Of a DNA stretch of 64,000 nt, positions 37,658 through 47,128 are shown one piece after another. A program made the translations under genes and the position numbers. Position 1 is the first letter of the stretch; each line of letters starts with the position of its first letter. Source of the DNA: Candidatus Rickettsiella viridis (GTDB lineage Bacteria > Pseudomonadota > Gammaproteobacteria > Diplorickettsiales > Diplorickettsiaceae); NCBI RefSeq assembly GCF_003966755.1, contig NZ_AP018005.1, positions 310,001-374,000 of the forward strand, read 5' to 3'. The notes beneath the pieces are model-generated. The model was not told the origin of the DNA. It saw only the letters and a program-made list of their open reading frames with translations, and searched no databases.

Positions 37658-40273
37658 ATGAATAGCAATGCGCTGCGCGAACTCTTCCTTAATTATTTTG
37701 CAGGGCAAGGCCATACGGTAGTTCCTTCTGCCTCATTGGTTCCAGCGCATGACCCCAGCCTCTTGTTCACTAATGCGGGTATGGTGCCTTTTAAAGACGT
37801 TTTTTTAGGCCTTGAAAAAAGGGCATATTCTCGCGCTGCGAGTAGCCAGCGCTGTATGCGAGCAGGCGGTAAGCATAATGACCTTGAAAACGTGGGCTAT
37901 ACCGCAAGGCACCATACTTTCTTTGAGATGTTGGGGAACTTTAGTTTTGGTGATTATTTTAAACGTGAAGCTATCCAGTATAGCTGGAAGTTTCTGACAG
38001 AAGTTTTAAAGCTTCCACCTGAGAAGCTATGGATTACTGTTTTTGAGGAAGATGACGAGGCGGCGGCTATTTGGCTGAATGAGATAAAAACCGACCCCTC
38101 ACGTTTTTCCCGTTGTGGCAGCAACGATAACTTCTGGTCAATGGGTGATACCGGTCCTTGTGGACCTTGCTCTGAGATTTTTTATGACCATGGTCCGAGT
38201 ATTGCGGGCGGTCCCCCAGGCTCTCCTACAGCGGATGGCGATCGCTATGTGGAAATTTGGAACCTGGTCTTTATGCAATTTCAACGTGCGGCCGATGGTG
38301 CATTAAGTCCACTCCCTAAGCTTTCTGTGGACACCGGTATGGGTTTAGAGCGTTTAGCTGCCGTGATGCAAGGCGTGACCAATAATTATGATACAGACTT
38401 ATTTCAGCCGCTCATTAAGGCGGTAGCCGAGGAAGCGGGTATCACTGATTTCGCAAATACATCACTACGTGTGATAGCGGATCACATTCGTTCTTGTGCT
38501 TTCCTCATTTCTGATGGGGTTTTGCCTGGAAACGAAGGCCGTTCTTATGTTTTGCGTAGAATTATGCGTCGTGCTATTCGACATGGACATAAGATAGGCT
38601 TAGATAAGCCTTTCTTTTATCGTCTGGTTAAACCCTTGGCGGAACAGATGAGCCAGGCTTACCCTGAATTAGAGCGAAAACGGCGATCGATTGAAAAAAT
38701 CATCGTACAAGAAGAGCAGCAGTTTGCGCGGACTTTAACGCATGGCATGAAATTATTTGAACAAGAAGTCGCTAAACTGAAAGGTAAGAAACAGTTGCCA
38801 GGTGATGTTCTTTTCCGCTTGTATGATACCTATGGATTTCCAGTCGATTTAACAGCGGATGTCGCTAGGGAGCGCGGTTTAACGATCGATATGCCCGGTT
38901 TTGAATTTGAAATGCAACGGCAACGTAATCAATCAAAAGCAAGCAGTCAATTTGCGACAACACCTACCTTTTCATTAAGCGGAAATTTACCAACTGAATT
39001 TACCGGTTATAAAAAGCTATCGCAAACTAAAGTCGCTATTGTGGAATTGCTAAAAGGCAATGAATTAGTGGAATCCTTATCGGAAGGGGATGAAGGGTAT
39101 ATTGTATTGCAAAAGACACCTTTTTATGCGGAAAGTGGCGGTCAAGTAGGTGACGTAGGACAACTTGCCGCTGAAAGCGCTGAGTTTTTAGTAACGAACA
39201 CCATAAAAAAGGGAGACGTTGTTTTACATTCCGGGCGATTAACAAAAGGTTCTTTAAAGAAGGGCGATAAAATCAACGCAACCGTTGATATGGCTAAACG
39301 CCGAGCGATTACTTTAAACCATTCCGCAACACATTTACTTCATGCGGCATTACGGCAAATTTTGGGTGAGCATGTGGTACAAAAAGGGTCATTAGTAGAA
39401 GCCGAGCGTCTACGCTTTGATTTTTCTCATACAAAACCAATTAGTTCAGAAACTTTAAAAGAAGTTGAAGACCTAGTGAATCAGCAAATTCGTGCTAATT
39501 TTCCCGTACAAACAGAGGTGATGTCACCTGAAGATGCAAAACGTGGCGGCGCGATGGCGATTTTTGGTGAAAAATATGGCGATTCAGTGCGTGTATTGAC
39601 GATGGGTGATTTTTCAAAAGAATTATGTGGTGGAACCCACGTTTCGCGTACCGGGGATATCGGGTTATTTAAAATTATGGCTGAAACAGGTGTTGCTGCC
39701 GGTATACGCCGACTTCAAGCGGTGACGGGTCAAGCCGCTTTAAATTGGATTGCCTCTTTAGAAGAACAAACCAGACAATTAGCTAAACTTTTCAAAGCCT
39801 CTAGCGATAATTTAGTCGAAAAAGCACAAAATAAGATTCAGTCTAAGCAATCTCTGCAAAAGCAGATCGAAGAATTACAGCGTTCTGTGGTGGGCATGAT
39901 GGGTGATGAATTAGTTTCTCAGGCAATAGAAATACGTGGTATTCAATTATTAATGAGTGAAATCAATGGTGTTGATACAACAGGATTACGCTATTTATTG
40001 GATCAGCTTAAAAATAAATTAAACCGCGCAGTGATTATTTTGGCGAGTACGGATCAAGGGCGTACACAGTTCCTCATCAGTGTGACTAAAGAACTCACCG
40101 ATCAAATTAAAGCCAATGAATTAGCCAATGAACTGGCGAAATTGATAGGTGGAAAAGGGGGAGGTCGAGCGGATTTTGCACAGGCGGGTGGTGAGATGAG
40201 TGAAGGTTTGGAAATGGCTTTCAAAAGTGCAAAAAATTGGGTTGAGGCACACCTAAATGGCAACTATGCTTAG
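37658..40273 (+). CDS. alaS: Alanine-tRNA ligase
   Basis: The 871-residue class II synthetase has the N-terminal catalytic domain (RELFLNYF, the MVPFKDVFLG region, NFSFGDYFKREAI, GMGLERLA), the editing domain with the zinc HSATHLLHAALR and CGGTHVSRTGDIG, and a C-Ala domain ending GGKGGGRADFAQAGG. It starts the conserved gammaproteobacterial run alaS-lysC-csrA-tRNA. Confidence 0.98.
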   Translation: MNSNALRELFLNYFAGQGHTVVPSASLVPAHDPSLLFTNAGMVPFKDVFLGLEKRAYSRAASSQRCMRAGGKHNDLENVGYTARHHTFFEMLGNFSFGDYFKREAIQYSWKFLTEVLKLPPEKLWITVFEEDDEAAAIWLNEIKTDPSRFSRCGSNDNFWSMGDTGPCGPCSEIFYDHGPSIAGGPPGSPTADGDRYVEIWNLVFMQFQRAADGALSPLPKLSVDTGMGLERLAAVMQGVTNNYDTDLFQPLIKAVAEEAGITDFANTSLRVIADHIRSCAFLISDGVLPGNEGRSYVLRRIMRRAIRHGHKIGLDKPFFYRLVKPLAEQMSQAYPELERKRRSIEKIIVQEEQQFARTLTHGMKLFEQEVAKLKGKKQLPGDVLFRLYDTYGFPVDLTADVARERGLTIDMPGFEFEMQRQRNQSKASSQFATTPTFSLSGNLPTEFTGYKKLSQTKVAIVELLKGNELVESLSEGDEGYIVLQKTPFYAESGGQVGDVGQLAAESAEFLVTNTIKKGDVVLHSGRLTKGSLKKGDKINATVDMAKRRAITLNHSATHLLHAALRQILGEHVVQKGSLVEAERLRFDFSHTKPISSETLKEVEDLVNQQIRANFPVQTEVMSPEDAKRGGAMAIFGEKYGDSVRVLTMGDFSKELCGGTHVSRTGDIGLFKIMAETGVAAGIRRLQAVTGQAALNWIASLEEQTRQLAKLFKASSDNLVEKAQNKIQSKQSLQKQIEELQRSVVGMMGDELVSQAIEIRGIQLLMSEINGVDTTGLRYLLDQLKNKLNRAVIILASTDQGRTQFLISVTKELTDQIKANELANELAKLIGGKGGGRADFAQAGGEMSEGLEMAFKSAKNWVEAHLNGNYA

Positions 40274-40303
40274 AATTGAATAAATACTTTATAGATAGAT
40301 TCA

Positions 40304-41527
40304 ATGGCTTTAATTGTACAAAAATTTGGTGGCAGCTCAGTTGGTAATATCGATAAAATCCAACACGTTGCCAATAAAATTATCGAGACACGGGCGCAAG
40401 GTCACTCATTGGCTGTCGTGGTTTCAGCAATGGAAGGAGAGACTAATCGACTTATTTCACTAGCTAAAACCTTGAATGATCAGCCGGATGCAAGAGAATA
40501 TGATTTATTATTGGCGACCGGTGAGCAGGCTGCAACGGCGTTACTCGCGATGGCTTTGTTGGGACGAGGCTGCCCAGCACGCTCCTATAATGGTTTTCAC
40601 GTCCCCATCTATACGGATAATCATCATAAAAAGGCGCGCATTTTAAATATAGACGAAAGTGTATTACGAGATGATATTGCGGCAGGTAGAGTGCCTATCA
40701 TTGCCGGTTTTCAGGGAATTTCTGCGGAAGGCAATATGACCACCTTAGGTCGAGGCGGATCCGATACGACAGCAGCCGCTTTAGCGGCGATTCTAAAAGC
40801 GGATGAATGTCAGATTTATACGGATGTGGATGGTATTTATACAGCAGACCCGCATATTGTTTCACAAGCAAAACTCTTAGATAAGATTGGCTTTAATGAG
40901 ATGACAGAGTTTGCACGGGCGGGTGCAAAAGTGGTGCAACATCGTGCTGTAGAATTAGCGAGTCAATACCGTGTTCCACTACGTGTGTTATCTAGTTTTC
41001 GTAAAGGTATGGGTACCTTAATTCAGCTCAATGAAGAAGGTGTTGCCGTTGAAAAAGCGACAGTGACTGGCGTAACAGCAAGTCGTCAGGAAGCTAAGAT
41101 GACTGTACAAGGGTTGTCTTGTGAAAAAGAAGCATTAACGCAGTTTTTTTCCTTGTTGAATGATGTGCGTATAGAAATTGATATGCTCACACAGCAACTG
41201 ACGTCCGATGTGCGTATGGATATCACGTTTACTCTAGCCAGGGCAGACTATCAGCAAGCAGAACACGTACTGCAAACCTTAGTTAAAGACGGATATGCAC
41301 AAGCCGTGATAGGCAATCGAAAAGTAGCGAAGCTCTCGATTGTGGGGGCCGGATTACATTCACATCCAGGGATTATGCATACCCTATTTCATGCCTTAGG
41401 TGCTGAAGGGATCTCTATCATGTTAGCGTTGTCTTCCGCATTAAGAGTTTCTCTGATAGTGGATGAATCTCAGGTAGTTCGTGGAATACAAGTATTGCAC
41501 CATGCGTTTAATTTAGGAAAAGAATAG
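40304..41527 (+). CDS. lysC: Aspartate kinase
   Basis: The 407-residue enzyme phosphorylates aspartate for lysine/DAP, threonine and methionine synthesis. The kinase domain has VQKFGGSSVGN at residues 5-15, FQGISAEGNMTTLGRGGSDTTA and YTDVDGIYTADP. Two ACT domains follow from about residue 265. It lies 30 bases after alaS. DAP is needed for the peptidoglycan path of mpl and ldcA. No lysine riboswitch-like leader fits between the genes. Confidence 0.96.
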   Translation: MALIVQKFGGSSVGNIDKIQHVANKIIETRAQGHSLAVVVSAMEGETNRLISLAKTLNDQPDAREYDLLLATGEQAATALLAMALLGRGCPARSYNGFHVPIYTDNHHKKARILNIDESVLRDDIAAGRVPIIAGFQGISAEGNMTTLGRGGSDTTAAALAAILKADECQIYTDVDGIYTADPHIVSQAKLLDKIGFNEMTEFARAGAKVVQHRAVELASQYRVPLRVLSSFRKGMGTLIQLNEEGVAVEKATVTGVTASRQEAKMTVQGLSCEKEALTQFFSLLNDVRIEIDMLTQQLTSDVRMDITFTLARADYQQAEHVLQTLVKDGYAQAVIGNRKVAKLSIVGAGLHSHPGIMHTLFHALGAEGISIMLALSSALRVSLIVDESQVVRGIQVLHHAFNLGKE

Positions 41528-41790
41528 CCTTTTTATCGGAATAGAGTAGTTTAATTTTCTGAAAATCAAAAAAATGACGGTATTTTAAAGCAGTTTAATT
41601 AGGATGTAGGCTTACTTTTTAAAAAAATCGGTGTTTTTTGTACTTTATTAAGTTTTCCTTAAGCTTTGGTTAGTAAACTGGCTAAGTGAATATCTATATG
41701 TAGGTAGGATGCCTCTTTTGTTAACTAAGAAACGGATTAGGTAATACATATAGGTCAATTAAATGAGTCAACTAAAGGAGAATCATAAAG

Positions 41791-42021
41791 ATGCTTATTT
41801 TGACACGGCGTATCGGAGAAACACTTATCATTGGTGATGATGTAACAGTTACTGTACTGGGCATTAAAGGCCATCAAGTAAGACTAGGGATTAATGCACC
41901 TAAAGAAGTTTCTGTTCATCGCGAAGAAATCTATCAACGTATTCAACAAGAAAAACAAAAATCCGATGGAAACGTTCTTGAAGACGATTTAGACGATTTA
42001 GACGAAGAAGATAAACACTAA
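41791..42021 (+). CDS. csrA: Carbon storage regulator CsrA with acidic tail
   Basis: The 76-residue RNA-binding protein has the full CsrA fold ([51 protein letters not shown]) and an extra acidic tail of about 20 residues ([14 protein letters not shown]). AAAGGAG precedes the ATG with a 12-base gap. In Legionella and Coxiella relatives CsrA switches between growth and transmission phases. A 263-base gap upstream separates it from lysC and should carry its promoter; no box is obvious. Confidence 0.96.
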   Translation: MLILTRRIGETLIIGDDVTVTVLGIKGHQVRLGINAPKEVSVHREEIYQRIQQEKQKSDGNVLEDDLDDLDEEDKH

Positions 42022-42034
42022 AAAAAATAGACAG

Positions 42035-42068
42035 AACTATTTTATAAAATAGTTGGTAGTGCTATACT
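42035..42068 (+). promoter_or_regulatory. 20-bp perfect palindrome and -10 box before tRNA-Ser
   Basis: AACTATTTTATAAAATAGTT (42035-42054) is a perfect palindrome just after csrA, and could be a weak terminator or a protein site. TATACT at 42063-42068, followed by a C-rich CGCCACCC, looks like the -10 and discriminator of a stable-RNA promoter. Confidence 0.45.
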
Positions 42069-42084
42069 CGCCACCCTCAATCTA

Positions 42085-42176
42085 GGAGAGATAGCCGAGA
42101 GGCTGAAGGCGCTCCCCTGCTAAGGGAGTATGGGCTTTAAACCCCATCGAGGGTTCGAATCCCTCTCTCTCCGCCA
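42085..42176 (+). tRNA. tRNA-Ser (anticodon GCT)
   Basis: The 92-nt class II tRNA has acceptor GGAGAGA/TCTCTCC, anticodon stem CTCCC/GGGAG with loop CTGCTAA (anticodon GCT), a long variable arm, GGTTCGAATCC T-loop and encoded CCA. The position after csrA is conserved in gammaproteobacteria. Confidence 0.96.
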
Positions 42177-42184
42177 GGTAAAAA

Positions 42185-42261
42185 GCGCCCGTAGCTCAGC
42201 TGGATAGAGTAGTAGACTACGAATCTATTGGTCGGGAGTTCGAATCTCTCCGGGCGCACCA
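42185..42261 (+). tRNA. tRNA-Arg (anticodon ACG)
   Basis: The 77-nt tRNA has acceptor GCGCCCG/CGGGCGC, anticodon loop CTACGAA (ACG), T-loop GTTCGAATC and encoded CCA. It lies 8 bases after tRNA-Ser and is probably cotranscribed. A short inverted repeat AATTCATT...AATGAATT follows at about 42280-42306 and may be its terminator. Confidence 0.96.
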
Positions 42262-42466
42262 AGTTATCTGAATTATTAAAATTCATTTTATTTCATAATG
42301 AATTACCGCGTAGTTACCCCAAATAAATCCTTTCGTTAGTTTATTTCCAAAAAATTTAAGCCTTTTTCTGAAGCTTGTCTATTCGAGGACGGAGAGCTAT
42401 TAAGTTTAGTTTAATCTTTACCCCTACAATCAGGCTATTAACCAATAAATTAGATAATAATAGGCC

Positions 42467-42807
42467 ATGTATATTCATAATATAGAGCAATTAAATGTGT
42501 TTAATCAAAATGAAAGTGGGGGGTCTTAGGTCGAGATGGTTGTGGAATAAACACCTTTAAGAATGTGATTCTATCCCTACTATTAACTCAGGGTAGTATT
42601 AACAAGCAACAATTTGCCAGCCTTTCAAATAATAAAGATTTGGTATACGACGTCTATGATTCCGTCAAGGAAATAATCGCAAAAAGAGACAACCATGGTG
42701 TGATCATGACAGAAGGTAGTGAAATTGCTGAAATAGATGTATCAATGCCAAAATTGTTTGAAATGTTTGGTATGGCTAAAGTGGGTCAAATAGATTTATC
42801 TAAGTAA
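42467..42807 (+). pseudogene. Frameshifted gene of unknown function, broken in a G6 tract
   Basis: ATG at 42467 reads MYIHNIEQLNVFNQNESGG and then stops right after a run of six G (42518-42523). In the -1 frame the sequence goes on from the same point as VLGRDGCGINTFKNVILSLL and stays open to 42807. One more G would join them into 114 codons. The DGCGINTF stretch is like the cysteine motif of several protease families, but that is only suggestive. It ends 2 bases before an IS982 fragment. It may be slippage-switched or simply decayed. Confidence 0.55.
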
Positions 42808-42808
42808 C

Positions 42809-42945
42809 CTGAGCTCGATATAAAAGTTGTTTAAGTAATTGAAAAAGAGAAGGATGCAAGCTAGAGTTGCCATCAAAATTCAACTAAAAATTTTGTAAGG
42901 AGCCAAACATCTGCTTACACCCATCGTAGAAATTTTCTGTGAGCA
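42809..42945 (+). mobile_element. IS982-like left-end fragment
   Basis: About 135 bp align closely with 44120-44266, the left end and transposase start of the IS982 relic: GAAAAAGAGAAGGATGCAAG and ATCGTAGAAATTTTCTGTGA are the same in both. The copy stops after the ninth or tenth transposase codon, next to the DUF5662-like gene. The two copies are in the same orientation, 1.3 kb apart. Confidence 0.8.
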
Positions 42946-42948
42946 CGC

Positions 42949-43854
42949 CTATCTTACTATGCCTATCGCAAGCTCTTCAACGTTTTCACAATGCTCTCCT
43001 TGTCCCGTCCTCTGATTTGTAGCCATAGATTTAATATTTTTCTTAAAGAATGAATTCTCAATAAGGTGGTTATTAGCCCCGGTTAAATCTTTATGTTCAA
43101 TATGACTAGCAGTGGAATTATTTTCTTCGTTTTTCAATGATGGAACACTTTCATTTTTATGTGCTAATTGAAGCATTTTAATAAGTTTAAATATTTTTTC
43201 TTTTTTATCGGGTGGAAACGGCCATCTTTTGTCTAGGCCAACATTATTATTAAAAAATTGTACAGGATTAGTATTAAACTCTTGACTCATTGCGAACCAG
43301 TCAGAAACCATTTCTACCAGATCGGCATCCGACATATTTTTTAATCTTTCTTGAATGATACTTTTATCAGTTTCTAGCTGCCCATCTTTTTTTATAAAAT
43401 AATATTCAGGATGATGTTTATTAAATCCCCAGTGATGTTGGATAGCACAATCTATTCCTTCTTTTTTAACACTATCAAGGCAAACACCATATTCTTCTTT
43501 ATCTTTACAGTTTATATACACATACCATTCAGCTTCAGGATGTACTAGCTTACTGACATCATGACTTTTCGCACGCTCAATTAATTTTTCTTTAAATTTT
43601 TCAAACCCATCTTTCGATAAATTGAACAATGTTTTTAAATCTGCTTGCTCTAATAGCAATTCTACATTTTTAACAACACGTTTTGTATGTTTTTCTGTCC
43701 TATCGTAGGAGTATTCGGCCATTTCTCTCGTAAATATGTCTGTATAGTTAAAAGAATTTAAATACATTTCTCGTGTTGGACGAGCGATTTCATAATTACT
43801 ACGGATATTTTCTTGACTAATAGGTTGATTAAGAAAACTTTGTTTGTTAAACAT
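42949..43854 (-). CDS. DUF5662-like protein (HD-type metal-binding pattern)
   Basis: The 301-residue soluble protein has a His/Asp pattern that fits DUF5662: RAKSHDVSKLVHPEAEWYVY, AIQHHWGFNKHHPEYYF and SDADLVEMVSDWFAMSQEF. These could hold metal ions, as in HD phosphohydrolases, but activity is unknown. About 70 C-terminal residues are polar and lack motifs, and the stop is at the edge of an IS fragment, so the original end may be lost. It is bracketed by two IS982 pieces in the same orientation. The 265 bases upstream (43855-44119) are AT-rich with nothing recognised. Confidence 0.65.
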   Translation of the reverse strand: MFNKQSFLNQPISQENIRSNYEIARPTREMYLNSFNYTDIFTREMAEYSYDRTEKHTKRVVKNVELLLEQADLKTLFNLSKDGFEKFKEKLIERAKSHDVSKLVHPEAEWYVYINCKDKEEYGVCLDSVKKEGIDCAIQHHWGFNKHHPEYYFIKKDGQLETDKSIIQERLKNMSDADLVEMVSDWFAMSQEFNTNPVQFFNNNVGLDKRWPFPPDKKEKIFKLIKMLQLAHKNESVPSLKNEENNSTASHIEHKDLTGANNHLIENSFFKKNIKSMATNQRTGQGEHCENVEELAIGIVR

Positions 43855-44119
43855 AAAATTACCTCATTTTTATAACATTTAAATTTTTAATTTATTAGGT
43901 AACAAAGTTATTATTTAATAATATTATTGATTTCTTTACTTTTTATGTGCTAAAAGTCACTATCTATTTTTTAGGGTACTATGGATTAAAAAAAACCTCA
44001 AGCTCGTTGATTATTAGGATGATTGCATCTATATAGATGCAGCCCTGACTGACTGTCTTAGCCATATTAAGTTTAATTGACTAAATGCCTCCGCTTTCCA
44101 ACCTACTAATTAATATAAT

Positions 44120-45020
44120 CTGAGTTCTATATTAAGAGTTGTTTAATTAATTAAAATAATTGAAAAAGAGAAGGATGCAAGCTAGAGTTGCCATCAAAAT
44201 TCAACTAAAAATTTTGTAAGCAGACAAACACATGCTTGCTTCCATCGTAGAAATTTTCTGTGAGATTGATGATTATTGTAAGGAGTTTTTTCAAGGAATA
44301 AATCAGAAATTTCTGCCTAACCCAGCTAGACAAAGAAAGAAGCCGGGTCGATTATGTTTAAGTGAGATTATGACGATAACTATTTTGTTTCATCTAAGCC
44401 ATTACCGAAAGTTCAAATCATTTTATTTAGAAAGTGTAGGACCTTATTTACACACGTATTTTTCAAGTTTAGTCAGTTATAATCGATTTGTGGAACTGCA
44501 ACAAAGCGTGATAGTGCCTTTAGCTTCTTACTTACTTTCAAAGCATGGTGAGGAAACAGGACTGTAGTATGTCGATTCATCCCCATTAAAAATCTGCCAT
44601 AATCGACGTATTTATAAACATAAAGTATTTAAAGGCATTACAGAACGTGGAAGACATTCGATGGGTTGATTTTTTGGTTTTAAATTTCATGGTTCTATTA
44701 ATCATCAAGGGGGTTAATGAAGGTTTGTTTTACCAAAGAGAATGTGGATGATCGTAAAGTATTAAATATTTTATTTAAAAATTTACAAGGGTTAGCGGTG
44801 GCTGATAGAGGCTATATTTCTAAGGAAAAACAAGAAACATTAGCTAAAAAAGGACTACGTTTTATTACTAAAGTTAGAAAAATATGAAAGAAAAAACATT
44901 ATTTAGCAACACTGTATGCCTTTATTGCCTCTAAAGCAGCAATTTTAGGGGATACAACTAATAACTTGTTTATTACGGAATGTCTAGTTATCGTTGCGTA
45001 TAATAATTTAGTTAGCATTC
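44120..45020 (+). mobile_element. Decayed IS982-family insertion sequence
   Basis: The left end (44120-44231) duplicates the fragment at 42809. The transposase starts at 44232 (MLASIVEIFCEIDDYCKEFFQ) and is open for 111 codons. Later pieces appear in shifted frames: YVDSSPLKICHNRRIYKHKVFKGI (44570-44645), a TGA where Trp is expected (GMGW to stop), then VCFTKENVDDRKVLNILFKNLQGLAVADRGYISKEKQETL (from about 44720). The 3' end with the last conserved Glu region is not recognisable. The element is dead. Confidence 0.85.
44232..44900 (+). pseudogene. IS982 transposase, frameshifted and interrupted
   Basis: Family features are the EIFCEIDDYCKEF start, the SEIMTITILFHLSHYRKFKSFYLESV block, VDSSPLKICHNRRI (first DDE Asp) and ADRGYISKEKQETL (second Asp). 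At least one frameshift near 44567, one stop near 44667 and another shift near 44716 break the gene, so no active protein can be made. Confidence 0.85.
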
Positions 45021-45026
45021 AGGAAT

Positions 45027-45464
45027 GCTTTTGAAAAGGGTCGTTTTTCTGATGAAAAGGTAAAAGAATTAAATATTCTTTTGTCTGAAATAGAAAAGAT
45101 AAAGATTAATACTGAAGAAAAAATAAAAAATTCCCCTGACAATATATTTGCACATTATTTAAATGTAGTTATAAGCTATAGCTACGCAAAAGCGGTAGAA
45201 ATCTTGTATCAGATAAAAGCAAGCTTTTTTGATAAGCCAGAGAAAACAGCTTTATTTGAATTGCAAAAATCTTATTTGAAGTCAACTGCTTGTAAACTTG
45301 ACAGTATTAAAAAGATTCAAGAATTTACTGAGGGCGTTGGCAAGCCTTATGCGTCTGGCATTCAATTCAGTCTAGGACGTCCATTATTGAGAAAATTACC
45401 TTCAGACAATTTACCATTATTAATGGAGCATGTCACTGAATTAGTAAATAAATATAAATTTTAA
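45027..45464 (+). pseudogene. 5'-truncated gene of unknown function next to the IS relic
   Basis: A frame runs from about 45027 (AFRNAFEKGRFSDEKVKELNILL...) to 45464, with only a weak TTG start at 45081 and no ATG near its beginning. The frame is blocked by a TAG at the junction with the IS remains, so the original N-terminus was probably cut off. The rest is alpha-helical and polar (about 145 codons) and ends LLMEHVTELVNKYKF. I do not recognise a family. Its stop overlaps the convergent next gene by 4 bases. Confidence 0.55.
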
Positions 45465-46312
45465 CGTTTATTAACAGTGCGGTAAAAATGATTTTTAATG
45501 GCGAGCTGCGGTAGTTTATTGATCGATTTAGGAAACGTATGAAATCTAGGAGAAGTTGAGTTTGAACATTCGGTAAATGGTTTGTTTAAATGATGGCTTA
45601 GTGAATATTTAATATTATATAAAATAGAATAAAATGTTCCGTAATTAAAAGATTGACCTGCTTGTGTCTTTTTATTGAGTAGTACTTGGCAATGCTCATT
45701 AAAATTTTTTTTACTCATAGGTTGCTCTGTATTTTTAATCAGGAGTTGATAAATATAAGTTGGCGGTACAGTAAATAATTCCGATTCTATCATCATAAGA
45801 TCAAAAATATTCGTATAAATAAACCACTCTATATCGTCAATAGTCACTGAGCGAGTTAAGGTAATTTTTAAGTAATTTAATTCTTGAAAATTTTGTTCAA
45901 AAAAACCTCTTTGCATGTTTTCATATTTTTCACCAAATTCAGCAATTTCTTTTAAATCTTGTTTTAAGCTAGCTAATAGTTTAAGTACGCTAAGTTTCTC
46001 ATGAAGAACCATTTTTTCTTCATGAGAATAGCTTATTTCTGTGGGCATATCTAAAAGCGCTTCAATTATTTTGCAGTCTACTATTTTGTTAATAATTGTT
46101 TTAAATACGTTTGGATCTATATGGAGATCAAAGGTGTTATAAACTTGATTTAGTTTTGCTGTTTGAGTAGATTTTGGAACAGAATAGGGGATTAAACCTG
46201 AATTAAGTAATGCGACCAATTTTTTATGTTCTTCACTTAATAACACTCGGTTTGGGTGATTACTTGATTGAATTACTTTTAATAAATAAAAGAGTTTTTT
46301 TGTTATTATCAT
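45461..46312 (-). CDS. Hypothetical protein, candidate lineage-specific effector
   Basis: The 283-residue product has no signal peptide, no membrane segment and no motif I know. It appears mainly alpha-helical and rich in Lys, Asn, Leu and Ile, with a basic C-terminal end (LPQLAIKNHFYRTVNKR). It lies in an accessory island between an IS relic and a GH19 gene. Such orphan genes in Legionellales are often type IV effectors, but nothing here proves that. Confidence 0.6.
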   Translation of the reverse strand: MIITKKLFYLLKVIQSSNHPNRVLLSEEHKKLVALLNSGLIPYSVPKSTQTAKLNQVYNTFDLHIDPNVFKTIINKIVDCKIIEALLDMPTEISYSHEEKMVLHEKLSVLKLLASLKQDLKEIAEFGEKYENMQRGFFEQNFQELNYLKITLTRSVTIDDIEWFIYTNIFDLMMIESELFTVPPTYIYQLLIKNTEQPMSKKNFNEHCQVLLNKKTQAGQSFNYGTFYSILYNIKYSLSHHLNKPFTECSNSTSPRFHTFPKSINKLPQLAIKNHFYRTVNKR

Positions 46313-46461
46313 ATTTAATTAATATAAAGTGGCAAAAATCATTATACTTTAAATTATAAGATTGTATTATGAAAGATAGCTTGTCAAGCTAAGGAAGTTG
46401 TTTAGTTAATTTTTTGAGTTTAATATTTTTTAGTGCATGTATTCATTTTTATGAATAAATA

Positions 46462-47031
46462 TTAAACCATATTTTGTTTAAGTGTTTGTAAAACAGTTTG
46501 ATAGGATTTGCTGCGTTTATCTGCATCGTGATCGCCGCCTTCAATATGCTTAGTAATAGCCCGCATATCATCTTTATCGGCTAGAGCATTTAGATTATTT
46601 TGCTTCCAGAATTCGCAGGCAATTTGACAGGCAACGGCTGGCTTGGATGCTTTATCGGGATCATTAAGGATATCTATACCGACTAATTCACTATAATGCT
46701 TATAATTTGCGCGGCCGGTTAATTGAAATATGCCTCTGCCACGGTATTTGTAACCATCACCTGCTTCGGTATTGCCTAATTGTTTGCCTAATGGTGTATG
46801 AGGCTCATACTTATCGAAATAGCTTTTATCGCCTTGCTCAGTAAAAAATTTAAACCCGCCGGTTTCATGTGATGCTTGTGCGAGAAAAGCAGCAATTCGT
46901 TTTTCATTAGTGATATCATACTTTGGAAAAAGTGTATAAAAACTCTGCAAAACCTCTTCGCTATGTTCAGGTGCTTTTATTAAAGGGTTGAGTGCCGTTT
47001 TTAAGTTATCCTTGCTTATATTCATTGACAT
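46462..47031 (-). CDS. Glycoside hydrolase family 19 (chitinase/endolysin type)
   Basis: The 189-residue protein has the GH19 core: AAFLAQASHETGGFKFFTE with the catalytic Glu near residue 51, YKYRGRGIFQLTGRANYKHYSELVG and a C-terminal GGDHDADKR. The size and lack of a signal peptide resemble phage endolysins rather than secreted chitinases. It could cleave peptidoglycan or chitin; the latter would suit an arthropod host, but this is speculation. No holin or other phage gene is next to it. Confidence 0.87.
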   Translation of the reverse strand: MSMNISKDNLKTALNPLIKAPEHSEEVLQSFYTLFPKYDITNEKRIAAFLAQASHETGGFKFFTEQGDKSYFDKYEPHTPLGKQLGNTEAGDGYKYRGRGIFQLTGRANYKHYSELVGIDILNDPDKASKPAVACQIACEFWKQNNLNALADKDDMRAITKHIEGGDHDADKRSKSYQTVLQTLKQNMV

Positions 47032-47128
47032 AAAATAGCCTTTTAAATCATTAGCTTGGTAAAGATAGCCATTAAATAGATATAATTCAATTATATTGAT
47101 GAGAATGAAGGTATTTAAATTTTAAACG

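Noticed and set aside
40274-40303. Lysine riboswitch for lysC
   Set aside because: Only 30 bases separate alaS and lysC, too short for such a leader.
42949-43854. DUF5662-like gene as a CRISPR- or toxin-type HD nuclease
   Set aside because: The His/Asp pattern fits DUF5662 better, and no partner gene of such systems is near.
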